This document shows positions 43,810 to 51,913 of a DNA stretch of 64,000 nt, in pieces. Source of the stretch: Deltaproteobacteria bacterium (lineage in GTDB: Bacteria; Myxococcota; Kuafuiibacteriia; Kuafuiibacteriales; Kuafuiibacteriaceae); NCBI GenBank assembly GCA_011526105.1, contig WYAZ01000135.1, positions 19,190 to 83,189 on the forward strand, in the 5' to 3' direction. The notes beneath the pieces were generated by a model. It ran no database searches. It was given only the letters and a program-made list of their open reading frames with translations, and was not told where the DNA came from. The position numbers and the translations under genes were made by a program. Position 1 is the first letter of the stretch; every line of letters starts with the position of its first letter.

Positions 43810-44727
43810 CTACTCCGCGCCGGTCTCCTTCGCCCGCAAACGCCGAAACCGCGTGCGTGCCGCTTCCACTAGACGTTGGCCCGCAGGCGAAAGCTGCGCG
43901 GTCTTGCGCGTGAACACGCCGGCGGTGAGCGGGCTCGGTCCGCCGATGAGCGGCCGCACCCGAACCCCCTTGGGCAAGAACGCGGTGCGGAAGCGGCTCA
44001 CGATGGCCACCCCAAAACCGCGCGAGACCAACTCGACGATGCGCGGGGTCGAGCCCACCTCGAAGACCGCGTTGAGTCTCAGCGTGTGCGCGCTGAACTC
44101 GCGCTCGATGCGATCACGCGCCGGTCCGGCTTGATTCACGATGAGCGGCACGCCATCGAGGTCGACGAGCCGCACCTCGGCCGGAAAACGTCGGCTCATC
44201 GCGTCCGGGATGATCACCGCCCACTCGAGGGGTCCGAGCACCTCGAACCGAAGCGACTTCGGCACGGTCTCCGAGACGTTGCCAAAGCCGAGGTCGACCT
44301 CGCCGCTCGCGACGCCGTCGAGGAGACGCGCCTCGGGATACTCCACGACCTTGAGTGGGAGCTTGGGATCGTCCGCGCGGATCTCGAGCAAGAGGTCAGC
44401 GATGAGATCGAAGGCCCCGGGGAGAGCGCCCACCCTCAGGGCGCGGTGCGCCTCGGACACCAGGTCGCGGGTCTCGGTCATCCACTCGTCCCACCTCGAC
44501 AAGAGCAAGCGGGCTTGCTCGGTCAGTTGTTCCCCCTCGGGGGTCAAAACCCCCTCCCGCTGGCCGGGGGCCCGGCGCATCAGCTCTGGAGCGCCAAAGG
44601 CCTCTCTCAGCTCACGCAGGTAGCGGTTGTAAGTGGCCCTGGACCTTCCCGTTCTCGTGGCCGCCCCCTGGATGGAGCGCGTCTCGGCGACCTCCAGGAG
44701 GGCCTCGAGATGGGATCGGGTGATCAT
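43810..44727 (-). CDS. LysR-family transcriptional regulator
   Basis: The 305-residue protein has an N-terminal winged helix-turn-helix (about 1-60: LEALLEVAETRSIQGAATRTGRSRATYNRYLREL) and a periplasmic-binding-protein-like effector domain (about 88-300; LRVGALPGAFDLIADLLLEI, DLGFGNVSET). It is divergent from the LeuD-LeuC fusion gene, the classic LTTR arrangement, so it probably controls that gene in response to a pathway metabolite. ATG 44727 was chosen over ATG 44751 because the helix-turn-helix then begins at the usual point. The AT-rich palindrome in the gap is the likely operator. Confidence 0.9.
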   Translation of the reverse strand: MITRSHLEALLEVAETRSIQGAATRTGRSRATYNRYLRELREAFGAPELMRRAPGQREGVLTPEGEQLTEQARLLLSRWDEWMTETRDLVSEAHRALRVGALPGAFDLIADLLLEIRADDPKLPLKVVEYPEARLLDGVASGEVDLGFGNVSETVPKSLRFEVLGPLEWAVIIPDAMSRRFPAEVRLVDLDGVPLIVNQAGPARDRIEREFSAHTLRLNAVFEVGSTPRIVELVSRGFGVAIVSRFRTAFLPKGVRVRPLIGGPSPLTAGVFTRKTAQLSPAGQRLVEAARTRFRRLRAKETGAE

Positions 44728-44731
44728 CGGG

Positions 44732-44758
44732 ATATGTATAATGCATGACACATATAAT
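44732..44758. promoter_or_regulatory. LysR operator candidate with overlapping -10 boxes
   Basis: An ATATGT/ACATAT inverted repeat (44732-44737 and 44750-44755) encloses a 12-bp spacer containing atgcat. Two perfect TATAAT hexamers (44737-44742 and 44753-44758) lie on the plus strand. The block is sharply AT-rich in high-GC surroundings and sits between the divergent genes. Confidence 0.6.
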
Positions 44759-44811
44759 GGCTATGAGCGTTTCATCTTGTGGTCATACGCCGGGAGGCTC
44801 AACCTGGCTCG

Positions 44812-46731
44812 GTGAAGCTAAGCGGCCGTGTCTTGTGGCTCACCGATGATGGCGCTCCGCTCGGGGCGCAGCTCGGGGGCTCAGATCTCTCCTTCGATCC
44901 GAAGCGGGCGCTGCACTACGGCGTGAACACCGACCTCATGATCAGCGGCGCCGCGTGCACGCTGGGCTACACCGGCGAGATCCTCGGGCCCTACTTCCTC
45001 GAGAACTTCAAAGAGGTCGTGAAGAAGAGCTCGATCAAGGACGGCTCGTTCCAAGTCGCGGTGGGTGGCGATGCCTATGGCTCGGGCTCGAGCCGAGAGG
45101 TCGCGGTGGTCGCGCACCAAGGCGCGGGTATCGAGCTCGTCGTGGCGCGCAGCTTTCAGCGCATCTTTCAAGAGAACATGGTCTACAGCGGCCTGCCCTT
45201 CACCACCGACTTCGAGGTGCTCGAGAGACTGATGGCCGGTGAGGACGTCGACCTGACGCAGCTCGCGCGCAGCCTGCCGCCCTTCTTTCGCGCGGTGGCC
45301 GAAGCCGGTGGGCTTCTGCCCTACGGCAGCAAGTGGCTGCGTGGCGAAGTGACCCCCACCTACGAGACCACGGTCGCCCCTCGGCCCATGAACATCGTCG
45401 AGAAGATTGTCGCGCAAAAAGCCTGGGCCGGGGGCGAGAAGTTTGGCCTCGGTGCGGTGGCGCCCGGCGACCAGGTGCTCGCGAAGGTCGGCTTCCGTGG
45501 CATGCACGAGTACACCGGCGGCATGGTCATGCAGCTGTACCGCGACGAGTGGCAGAAGGCGCCGATCGCGAATCCCGAGCTCGCGGCGGCCTTCGAGGAC
45601 CACTTCGTCTTGCTCGACCACGAGACGGTTCCGCTCGGCGTGCGCGCCCAACGCCTCGAGCCTTCCCGCAAGCTCAGAGACGAGATGGTCGAGGCCTGCG
45701 TCGAAAATGGCATCCGCGTGCATGGACCCGGCCAGAAGTACGCTCAAGGGGTGTGTCATCGCATCGTGGTCGAAGAATATGCCGAGCCCGGCATGATCAT
45801 CTGCCTCACCGACAGCCACACGCCGACCGCGGGGGTGCTCAACGCCTTCGCGTTTGGCGTGGGTTCGACTGCGATGGCCTTTGCGCTCCGCACTGGGCTC
45901 ATGCCGGTCACCGTGCCCAAGACGGTGCGCGTGGAGGTGAGCGGACGCGCCCAGGGCGGCCTCTCGCCCAAGGACCTCATTCTACATCTCATCGGCGACC
46001 CCTATTTCCGTGAAGAGAAGTGGCGAACCTCACCCACAGACACCTGCGTGGTCGAGTTTGGCGGTCCGGGGCTCGAACAGTGGAACGTGGACGAGCTCAG
46101 CGTGCTCACCAACATGACCGTCGAAGGTGGCCTCATGACCGGCGTCGTCGAGCCGTGCCGACCGGTGCGCGAGTTTCTCGAGGCGCGCCGAGGCAAGAGC
46201 TTCGATTCGCAACTCGTCGCGCCGGACGCGGGGGCGAGCTACGAGCGGGTGATTCGAGTGAACCTCGACGAGATCCCGCTCACCGTGGCTACGCCCGGCG
46301 ACTCGCGCAACCGAGCGGCGCTCGAGGCCCACGAATCGGTCCGCATCCACAACGTGGTCATCGCCTCATGCACCGGGGGCTCTTTGGCCGACTTGCGGGC
46401 TGCGGCCGAGGTCCTTCGGGGCCGCAAGCTCGCAGACGGAGTTCGTGTCACGGTCACGCCTTCCTCCGCCGACGTCGCGAAGAACGCCGAAGCCGAAGGT
46501 CTGCTGTCGCTCTTCCGTTCTTTGGGGGCGGTGGTGACTGCGCCGGGCTGCGGCTCGTGTATCGGCAACGGGCCCGGGATCCCACTCGAGGGTGAGACGA
46601 CCGCGAGCACCACCAACCGGAACTTCGATCGCCGCATGGGCGCACCGGGTCCGGTGTACCTGGTCTCCCCCGCGGTCGCGGCGGCCTCTGCGGTGACGGG
46701 TCGGCTCACCGACCCTCGCAAGCTGAGTTGA
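44812..46731 (+). CDS. Aconitase-superfamily hydro-lyase: fused small (LeuD-like) and large (LeuC-like) domains
   Basis: The 639-residue 4Fe-4S dehydratase carries the small 'swivel' domain first (about 1-165, GGDAYGSGSSREVAVVAHQG) and the large domain second (about 200-635). The large domain has MIICLTDSHTPTAGVLNAFA, FGVGSTAMAF and three cluster ligands: Cys520 in ASCTGG, Cys580 and Cys583 in GCGSCIG. The order differs from ordinary aconitase A, and LeuC/LeuD are usually separate genes. The substrate could be isopropylmalate, homoaconitate, methylcitrate or a related acid. GTG 44812 gives VKLSGRVLWL, like relatives; GTG 44779 is possible. It is divergent from a LysR gene that probably controls it. 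Confidence 0.85.
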   Translation: MKLSGRVLWLTDDGAPLGAQLGGSDLSFDPKRALHYGVNTDLMISGAACTLGYTGEILGPYFLENFKEVVKKSSIKDGSFQVAVGGDAYGSGSSREVAVVAHQGAGIELVVARSFQRIFQENMVYSGLPFTTDFEVLERLMAGEDVDLTQLARSLPPFFRAVAEAGGLLPYGSKWLRGEVTPTYETTVAPRPMNIVEKIVAQKAWAGGEKFGLGAVAPGDQVLAKVGFRGMHEYTGGMVMQLYRDEWQKAPIANPELAAAFEDHFVLLDHETVPLGVRAQRLEPSRKLRDEMVEACVENGIRVHGPGQKYAQGVCHRIVVEEYAEPGMIICLTDSHTPTAGVLNAFAFGVGSTAMAFALRTGLMPVTVPKTVRVEVSGRAQGGLSPKDLILHLIGDPYFREEKWRTSPTDTCVVEFGGPGLEQWNVDELSVLTNMTVEGGLMTGVVEPCRPVREFLEARRGKSFDSQLVAPDAGASYERVIRVNLDEIPLTVATPGDSRNRAALEAHESVRIHNVVIASCTGGSLADLRAAAEVLRGRKLADGVRVTVTPSSADVAKNAEAEGLLSLFRSLGAVVTAPGCGSCIGNGPGIPLEGETTASTTNRNFDRRMGAPGPVYLVSPAVAAASAVTGRLTDPRKLS

Positions 46732-46744
46732 CGAGGCTCGACGC

Positions 46745-47314
46745 TCAGTCGAGCTCGGCGAGCTCTTGTTTGAGCAATCGCTCGGCTTCGCTCTCGCCGG
46801 TCGCGGGTGCCGGTGACTCCGGGGTCGCTTCCGCGGGCTCGCCCTTCTTTCGTCGAAGCCGCTGACCGATGAAGAAGAGAAACACGAAACTGGCGGCGAT
46901 GCCCGTGTAGGGGACAATCCAAGAGGCCATCGCGAAGCCTTGGTCGTTGGGGATCGCCACCACGTTGGGACCGTAGGTCTTGACGTAGACCGCGATGATC
47001 TCGTCTGCGCTCATGCCCTTGGCCACCGCGTTGCGAATCACGGTGCGGTTGGTGCGCGCCCAGCCGCAGGGGCCTTCTTCGTCGATGGTGCCGAGCTTGC
47101 AGTTCGGGCAGAGCGAGATGAGCTTCTGCCCGGCGCTCTTGGCGGTCTGAAGCTGTGCCTCCGAGAGCTCGCGTCCCGGCGCGAGGTCGACGCCGAGGGC
47201 GGTCACCACCGACTCGATGGGCGGGGCCACCGAGGGTCGAACCTGGGCCTCTGCCGGCCGCGCCAGCAAGAAGCCCGAGCCGAGGGTCGAGAGGAGTACG
47301 TTTCGGCGGTTCAT
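46745..47314 (-). CDS. CcmH/CycL-like thioredox membrane protein with possible Tat signal
   Basis: The 189-residue protein begins MNRRNVLLSTLGSGFLLA, a signal with a twin-arginine look. It has a CPNC motif (Cys69, Cys72), a third Cys (83, in GPCGW), the helical block VIRNAVAKGMSADEIIAVYV typical of CcmH/CycL, and a transmembrane helix (about 131-150). The tail is basic, then Pro/Glu-rich. CcmH reduces apocytochrome c before haem ligation. Family members usually carry LRCxxC; this one reads SLCPNC with a third Cys, so it may be a divergent relative. GTG 47326 is an alternative start. No other ccm genes lie nearby. Confidence 0.65.
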   Translation of the reverse strand: MNRRNVLLSTLGSGFLLARPAEAQVRPSVAPPIESVVTALGVDLAPGRELSEAQLQTAKSAGQKLISLCPNCKLGTIDEEGPCGWARTNRTVIRNAVAKGMSADEIIAVYVKTYGPNVVAIPNDQGFAMASWIVPYTGIAASFVFLFFIGQRLRRKKGEPAEATPESPAPATGESEAERLLKQELAELD

Positions 47315-47482
47315 CGGTATCTTCACGGCCAGGCTGGCGAAAAATGGGGCATGCGGTCAAGGCAAGAACGGATTTCTTGCGTCCATCGACGCCTGCCCGC
47401 GTCTTTAGGGAGCAGCGCACGAATCCAGTGCCGCGGATGGACCGCGGACGCAAGTCCCTCGTAAGCTGCGAGGAGCGAACCC

Positions 47483-48262
47483 ATGGACACCCGAAGCCCC
47501 GATGAGACACGCCGGCTGGTCGAAGCGCAATACGGACGCATCGCCGAAGGCGCCGAGACCGGCTGCTGCGCCCCGAGTTGTTGCGCGCCGACCGAGCCCG
47601 CGAGCCTAGCGCTCGGCTACACCGAAGCGGATCGAAGCGCGGTTCCGGAGGGCTCCGATCTCGGACTCGGATGCGGCAACCCACGGGTCATGGCTTCGCT
47701 GAAGCCCGGAGAGTGCGTGCTCGATCTCGGCAGCGGCGCGGGCTTCGACGCGTTCCTCGCCGCGCGAGAGGTCGGTGCCGCCGGAAGGGTCATCGGCGTC
47801 GACATGACCTCCGCGATGATCCGGAAGGCTCGGGCCAACGCCGAGCGGGGCGAATTCTCGAACGTGGAGTTCAGGCTGGGAGAGATCGAACATCTGCCGG
47901 TCGGGAACGACAGCGTCGACGTCATCATCTCCAACTGCGTCCTCAACCTCTCCCCGGACAAGCGAGCGGTGTTCCAGGAGGCGTATCGAGTACTGAAGCA
48001 CGGCGGACGGGTCGCCATCTCGGACGTCGTCACGCTGGCTCCCTTGCCCACGAACATGCAGGACGAGATTGCCGCGCTCACCGGGTGTATCAGCGGAGCG
48101 GCGACGGTGCCCGAGCTCACGCAGCTGATGTCCGAGGCCGGCTTCAGAAACGTCACTGTGCGAGTGAAGCCCGAGAGCCAGCGCTTCATCGAGACCTGGC
48201 TCCCGGGTTCGGGGCTCGAGAGGTACGTCGCTTCCGCGGACATCGAGGGTACGAAACCGTGA
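47483..48262 (+). CDS. arsM: Arsenite S-adenosylmethionine methyltransferase
   Basis: The 259-residue enzyme methylates As(III). The SAM motif VLDLGSGAGFDAFLAA is at 79-94, and the substrate-binding Cys residues of the family are present: an N-terminal GCCAPSCCAP cluster (Cys28, 29, 33, 34), Cys64 in LGLGCGNP, Cys152 in SNCVLNLSPDK and Cys202 in TGCISGA. AGGAG lies 8 bp before ATG 47483. The TGA overlaps the GTG of the ECF sigma gene (GTGA at 48259-48262). No arsR, arsC or acr3 is adjacent, so control may lie with the sigma factor. Confidence 0.93.
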   Translation: MDTRSPDETRRLVEAQYGRIAEGAETGCCAPSCCAPTEPASLALGYTEADRSAVPEGSDLGLGCGNPRVMASLKPGECVLDLGSGAGFDAFLAAREVGAAGRVIGVDMTSAMIRKARANAERGEFSNVEFRLGEIEHLPVGNDSVDVIISNCVLNLSPDKRAVFQEAYRVLKHGGRVAISDVVTLAPLPTNMQDEIAALTGCISGAATVPELTQLMSEAGFRNVTVRVKPESQRFIETWLPGSGLERYVASADIEGTKP

Positions 48263-48864
48263 GCAAGGCCGTCGCGCCCGAGATCGTGCGTGCCCACGAC
48301 TGGGCCGCACTCGACGCGCGGCTTCGACCGTTTCTCCGGCGCCGGCTGCCTTCTGCTGCCGATGTCGACGACGTGATGCAAGAGGTGTTGCTGAAGGTCC
48401 TGCGTGGCCTCCCTGCGCTCGCGGACGACGCCCACCTCGCGCCGTGGATGGTGCAGGTCGCGCGCAACGCGGTGGCGGATTTCTATCGCCGGCGCAGTCG
48501 GACGAGCGAGGTGTCCTTGCCTCAGCCGGGAGCCGTCGAGGCCCGCGTCGACGTGGAGGGTGAAGAAGAGCGCGAGGGGCTCGAACGGATGCTCGCGGCC
48601 TACGTGCGTCATTTGGCGGAAGAGCTGCCGGAGCCCTATCGCGAGGCCATTCGCCTCACTGAACTCGAGGGCCGAACTCAGCGGGAGGCGGCTGCGCTCC
48701 TCGGCGTGCCGACCTCCACGATGAAGTCTCGGGTTCAACGAGGGCGCGAGCGTCTTCGTTCCGGACTCGAAGACTGCTGTCGCGTGGGGCTCGACGCACG
48801 CGGTCGCGTGATGAGCTGTGAACCCCGGGATTCGTGCATCGACTCGGGGCGCTGCGGTTCATAG
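48259..48864 (+). CDS. ECF sigma factor (SigZ/CorE-like) with cysteine-rich C-terminal tail
   Basis: The 201-residue protein has sigma region 2 (about 15-80, VDDVMQEVLLKVLRGL, WMVQVARNAVADFYRRR) and region 4 (about 115-170, LPEPYREAIRLTELEGRTQR with an HTH ending STMKSRVQRGRERL). After residue 170 it carries five Cys spaced CC-x12-C-x5-C-x5-C (173, 174, 187, 193, 199). SigZ-like and CorE-like ECF factors have such tails; in M. xanthus CorE the Cys-rich tail senses copper. Here the GTG overlaps the arsM stop, so an arsenic- or metal-responsive switch is plausible. No anti-sigma gene is adjacent, which fits direct sensing. Confidence 0.88.
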   Translation: MSKAVAPEIVRAHDWAALDARLRPFLRRRLPSAADVDDVMQEVLLKVLRGLPALADDAHLAPWMVQVARNAVADFYRRRSRTSEVSLPQPGAVEARVDVEGEEEREGLERMLAAYVRHLAEELPEPYREAIRLTELEGRTQREAAALLGVPTSTMKSRVQRGRERLRSGLEDCCRVGLDARGRVMSCEPRDSCIDSGRCGS

Positions 48865-48869
48865 CGCGG

Positions 48870-48883
48870 GAACCGATCGGTTC
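48870..48883. promoter_or_regulatory. Perfect 14-bp palindrome after the ECF gene
   Basis: GAACCGATCGGTTC starts 6 bp after the ECF stop and is extended by GCGG and CCGC with one bulged base. It could be a rho-assisted terminator for arsM-ECF or an operator for the gene at 49 kb. Confidence 0.4.
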
Positions 48884-49045
48884 TCCGCCGAGAGCGGCGC
48901 CAACGACCCGTCTCCGCCCCGCTTTCCGTCCTTTTCATCCGTTTCCGCGCTCGACTCGACTCATGGCCGACGAAGGGATGAACGGACCCGGGCGCCGGCC
49001 ACGGACCTTCGTGTTAGGCTTGGGATCGGTTTGAGAACGCTGCAC

Positions 49046-50530
49046 GTGCATCACCGATGCGAGCCCGGGCGACTCGGCGCCTCGAGGCCAACGCTCCTGC
49101 TCGTCGTGCTCGCCGCCACGAGCGGCTGTTACTTCGAGGCTCCGGCGGGGCTCGAGCACGACGCTGGTCTCCTGCTGCCGGCCGACCTGGGGCCGAACCC
49201 CGGTCGGGATGCGAGGAGCTTCGACGCGGCGCCTTCAGACGGGACGGTCTCGCCGGATGTGGGCCCCGAACCGGACGCCGGTCCCCCGCCTGGGGACGCC
49301 GAGCCGGCCGACGTCCCCTCGCCGGACGCCGAGCTCGCGGACGCCGAGCCTTCGGACGCGGACGCGCCCGACGCACCGGCGCCGGACGTGTTTGATCCGG
49401 ACATCGGCTCACCGGACGCGGAGGAGCTCGATCTGGGCCAGGTCGATGCGGGTCTGCCGGTGGACTGCGGCGACGGACTCGTGGTCGCCCCTGAGCAATG
49501 TGACGACGGAAACCGCGGCGATGGCGATGGCTGTGAGGCGGACTGCACGCCCACGCCGGGTTATGTGTGCATCGGCTCGCCGAGCTTCTGCCAGCTCATC
49601 GCAGAGACCTCGGTCGTGAATCAGACCGGTCCCTCTTGCCCCGCGAACAACGGGGGCGGAACACTCGCAGATCCATACTGTCGCATCGCCACGGGTGTGG
49701 GCGCTTCGCGCGCCTACATCTTTGTCTTCGGCGGAACGTACATGGAGACAGTCCTCATCAACAACCGGACGCGAACGCTCGTCGGCGACAACGCGACCAT
49801 CGCGCCGACCACCGGACGTGGTCTCGACATCCGCAACGGGTCGGTGGTGACCGTTCGCGGCTTCACGATCCGGGCGGTCAGCGATGCGGTGCGGATCGCC
49901 GACGAAGACACCACCGCTACCGTCGAGCAGAACGTTCTCGGACCGAGCGGCGGCTATGGGGTCTCGGTGAGCGGTGAGGGCCGAGCAAGCGTTCTCGGGA
50001 ACGTGATCACTGGGAACGCTCGCGGCGGCGCGCGGTTCGACAGCGACGAGCCCTACACGCTCATCAACAACCTCATCCACCAAAACGGAGAGCTCGGGGT
50101 CTCCGAGTTCGGTGGGGTGTACTCGAGGAAGTCCCCGTCAGGCGCCTCGATCGTGAACAACACGATCTTCTCCAACTTCTCGCGTTCCACCAATGGCGGG
50201 GTGCCCGGCATCCGCTGCGATGAAGCCGTGACCGCGGTGAACACCATCATTTGGGACAATCGAGTCGCCGCAGATACCGCGGGCTTCGTCAGCCCCCTCT
50301 GCTCGCTCTCCTATGTGTTCGTCGGCCCCGGGGCCACGGTGATCGGGACCAACCGCGATGAGGATCCGCTCTTGCTGGCCGACGGCCGACTCTCGGCCAA
50401 CTCGCCCTGCATCGACGCCGCAGATCCCGCCGGCACTGCGGCCGCGGATGGTCCGGCGCCGGTCTCGGACATCGACGGTGATCCTCGGCCGGCTGGGGCC
50501 GGCGTGGATGTCGGCGCTGACGAGTTCTAG
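49046..50530 (+). CDS. Lipoprotein with Asp/Pro linker, DUF4215 repeat and parallel beta-helix
   Basis: The protein is about 494 residues with a lipoprotein signal ending in TSGC. A long linker of Pro, Asp and Ala (DAGPPPGDAEPADVPSPDAE) leads to a Cys-rich DUF4215 unit (CGDGLVVAPEQCDDGN, GDGCEADC). The C-terminal half is a right-handed beta-helix of the pectate-lyase type (RTLVGDNATIAPTTG, IRNGSVVTVRGFTI, YTLINNLIHQNGE, VNNTIFSN) ending with the ID-GDPRPAG and VDVGADEF closing strands seen in polymorphic outer-membrane-type proteins. GTG 49046 and TTG 49031 are both possible starts with weak Shine-Dalgarno sequences. Surface-exposed; substrate unknown. Confidence 0.78.
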   Translation: MHHRCEPGRLGASRPTLLLVVLAATSGCYFEAPAGLEHDAGLLLPADLGPNPGRDARSFDAAPSDGTVSPDVGPEPDAGPPPGDAEPADVPSPDAELADAEPSDADAPDAPAPDVFDPDIGSPDAEELDLGQVDAGLPVDCGDGLVVAPEQCDDGNRGDGDGCEADCTPTPGYVCIGSPSFCQLIAETSVVNQTGPSCPANNGGGTLADPYCRIATGVGASRAYIFVFGGTYMETVLINNRTRTLVGDNATIAPTTGRGLDIRNGSVVTVRGFTIRAVSDAVRIADEDTTATVEQNVLGPSGGYGVSVSGEGRASVLGNVITGNARGGARFDSDEPYTLINNLIHQNGELGVSEFGGVYSRKSPSGASIVNNTIFSNFSRSTNGGVPGIRCDEAVTAVNTIIWDNRVAADTAGFVSPLCSLSYVFVGPGATVIGTNRDEDPLLLADGRLSANSPCIDAADPAGTAAADGPAPVSDIDGDPRPAGAGVDVGADEF

Positions 50531-51162
50531 GGCCGCCGGCCCTTGGCCACGATGAAGGACTCTCGGCTGCCTTGTCGCGTGGCTTTGGGCTTGAGCACCC
50601 GCACCTCGACGAGCGCCTTTCGCACGTCGCGCACGATCTCGTCGAAGCCTCGGCCCTGAAAGACCTTCGCCACGAACACGCCGTCGGGCTGCAACAACTC
50701 GAGCGCTAGATGCAGCGCCGCCTCCACGACCCCCATCGACGCGGCCTGGTCCGCATCACGAACACCCGTGGTCTTGGGCATCATGTCCGAGACGAGCGCG
50801 TCGAAGCCGGTCTCTTGCGAGTCTGGCTTTGGCGGGTCCCAACCCATCGCGAGGTGGGCATGGCTGCGGATGAGCTCCGGCGTCAGCTCGTAGACGTCCG
50901 CCACGCGGACCACCACCTGCGGCCCGACCGTGACCTTCGGGGCCACGATGTCGTAGCCGAGCACCAGCCCTTTCGGACCGACGACCTCGCCGAGATATTG
51001 GAGCCAAGAACCCGGTGAACAGCCGAGGTCGACGATCTTCTGGTTCTTGCGAAACAGAGAAAAACGATCGTCGATCTCTTCGAGCTTGTAGACCGACCGA
51101 GCGGCGAAGCTCTCCTTCTTCGCCTTTTGGTAGAAGCTGTCTTTCGGGTTGTAGGGGGACAG
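50527..51162 (-). CDS. rlmE: 23S rRNA (uridine-2'-O-)-methyltransferase RlmE, apparent CTG start
   Basis: The protein is about 211 residues (E. coli RlmE has 209). It begins PYNPKDSFYQKAKKESFAAR and carries SAM motif IVDLGCSPGSWLQYLG. The catalytic tetrad can be seen: Lys in SVYKLEEI, Asp in LVSDMMPKTTG, Lys in VFVAKVFQG and Glu in SRESFIVAKG. It methylates U2552. No ATG, GTG or TTG lies in frame before the SAM motif; the first is a GTG after it. CTG 51162, six bases after the rplC TAG with AGG 4 bp upstream, is the best start. Its stop shares CTAG with the convergent lipoprotein gene. Confidence 0.85.
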   Translation of the reverse strand: MSPYNPKDSFYQKAKKESFAARSVYKLEEIDDRFSLFRKNQKIVDLGCSPGSWLQYLGEVVGPKGLVLGYDIVAPKVTVGPQVVVRVADVYELTPELIRSHAHLAMGWDPPKPDSQETGFDALVSDMMPKTTGVRDADQAASMGVVEAALHLALELLQPDGVFVAKVFQGRGFDEIVRDVRKALVEVRVLKPKATRQGSRESFIVAKGRRP

Positions 51163-51167
51163 AGCGC

Positions 51168-51848
51168 CTACTTCTTCTTGGAGGACGCGCGGAGCAACTT
51201 CTTCATCGCCTGACGGACCATGACGTAGCTGTTCTTTGCTCCGGGGACCGCCCCTTGGATGAGCACGATGTTCTTCTCGAGATCGATCTTCACGACCTTG
51301 AGGTTCTGCGTGGTCACGGTCTCGTCGCCCATGTGGCCGCCCATGCGCTTGCCGGGCATGACGCGACCGGGCGTCGTGCGGCAGCCGATGGAGCCGGGGT
51401 GACGGAAGTACTCATGGGTACCGTGCGTCGCCTGCTTCGAGCCTTTCATGTTGTGGCGCTTCATGACGCCCTGAAAGCCCTTGCCCTTGGAGGTGCCGGT
51501 CACGTCGACGAAATCACCCTCTTGGAAGATGTCCGCCTTGAGCTCCTGACCGACCTCGAGCTCGCCGAGCTTGGTCTCGTCGTTGATGCGCAGCTCTCTG
51601 AGCACCCACTGCGGCTTCACCTTGGCGGCCTTGAAGTGACCGGCCATGGGTTTGGTGACCTTCTTGTGATCCTTCTCGGAAAAGCCGATCTGGATCGCGC
51701 CGTAACCGTCTTTGGTATTCTTGGTCTTCTTCTGGATGATGGTGTTCGGACCAAGCTCCAAAATGGTGACCGGAATACAGTGACCTTCGGCGTCGAAGAT
51801 CTGTGTCATGCCGACTTTTTTGCCGACGAGGCCCATGCGAATGATCAT
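51168..51848 (-). CDS. rplC: 50S ribosomal protein L3, isolated copy
   Basis: The 226-residue protein starts MIIRMGLVGKKVGMTQIFDA after an AAGGAGAA Shine-Dalgarno. It has the L3 signature blocks GKGFQGVMKRHNMKG, RHPGSIGCRTTPGRVMPGKRMGGHMG and NLKVVKIDLEKNIVLIQGAVPG. The body looks complete and functional. Neighbours are an rlmE gene 5 bp downstream and an unrelated lipoprotein gene upstream, not S10 or L4, so the gene is outside the usual S10 operon. A good promoter lies 65-95 bp upstream. Whether a second rplC sits in the S10 operon cannot be told from this window. Confidence 0.97.
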   Translation of the reverse strand: MIIRMGLVGKKVGMTQIFDAEGHCIPVTILELGPNTIIQKKTKNTKDGYGAIQIGFSEKDHKKVTKPMAGHFKAAKVKPQWVLRELRINDETKLGELEVGQELKADIFQEGDFVDVTGTSKGKGFQGVMKRHNMKGSKQATHGTHEYFRHPGSIGCRTTPGRVMPGKRMGGHMGDETVTTQNLKVVKIDLEKNIVLIQGAVPGAKNSYVMVRQAMKKLLRASSKKK

Positions 51849-51913
51849 GTGGTTCTCCTTGAAAGAGGCGGCGATACCGTGTGGGCACACGCAGCGCGCC
51901 GCGGAAGTCGCGG

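Noticed and set aside
44115..44623. Plus-strand frame opposite the LysR gene
   Set aside because: Shadow of the LysR coding region; no domain.
48834..49034. Short frames between the ECF gene and the beta-helix lipoprotein
   Set aside because: No Shine-Dalgarno, low-complexity Arg/Pro content, and they overlap the palindrome and signal-peptide region.
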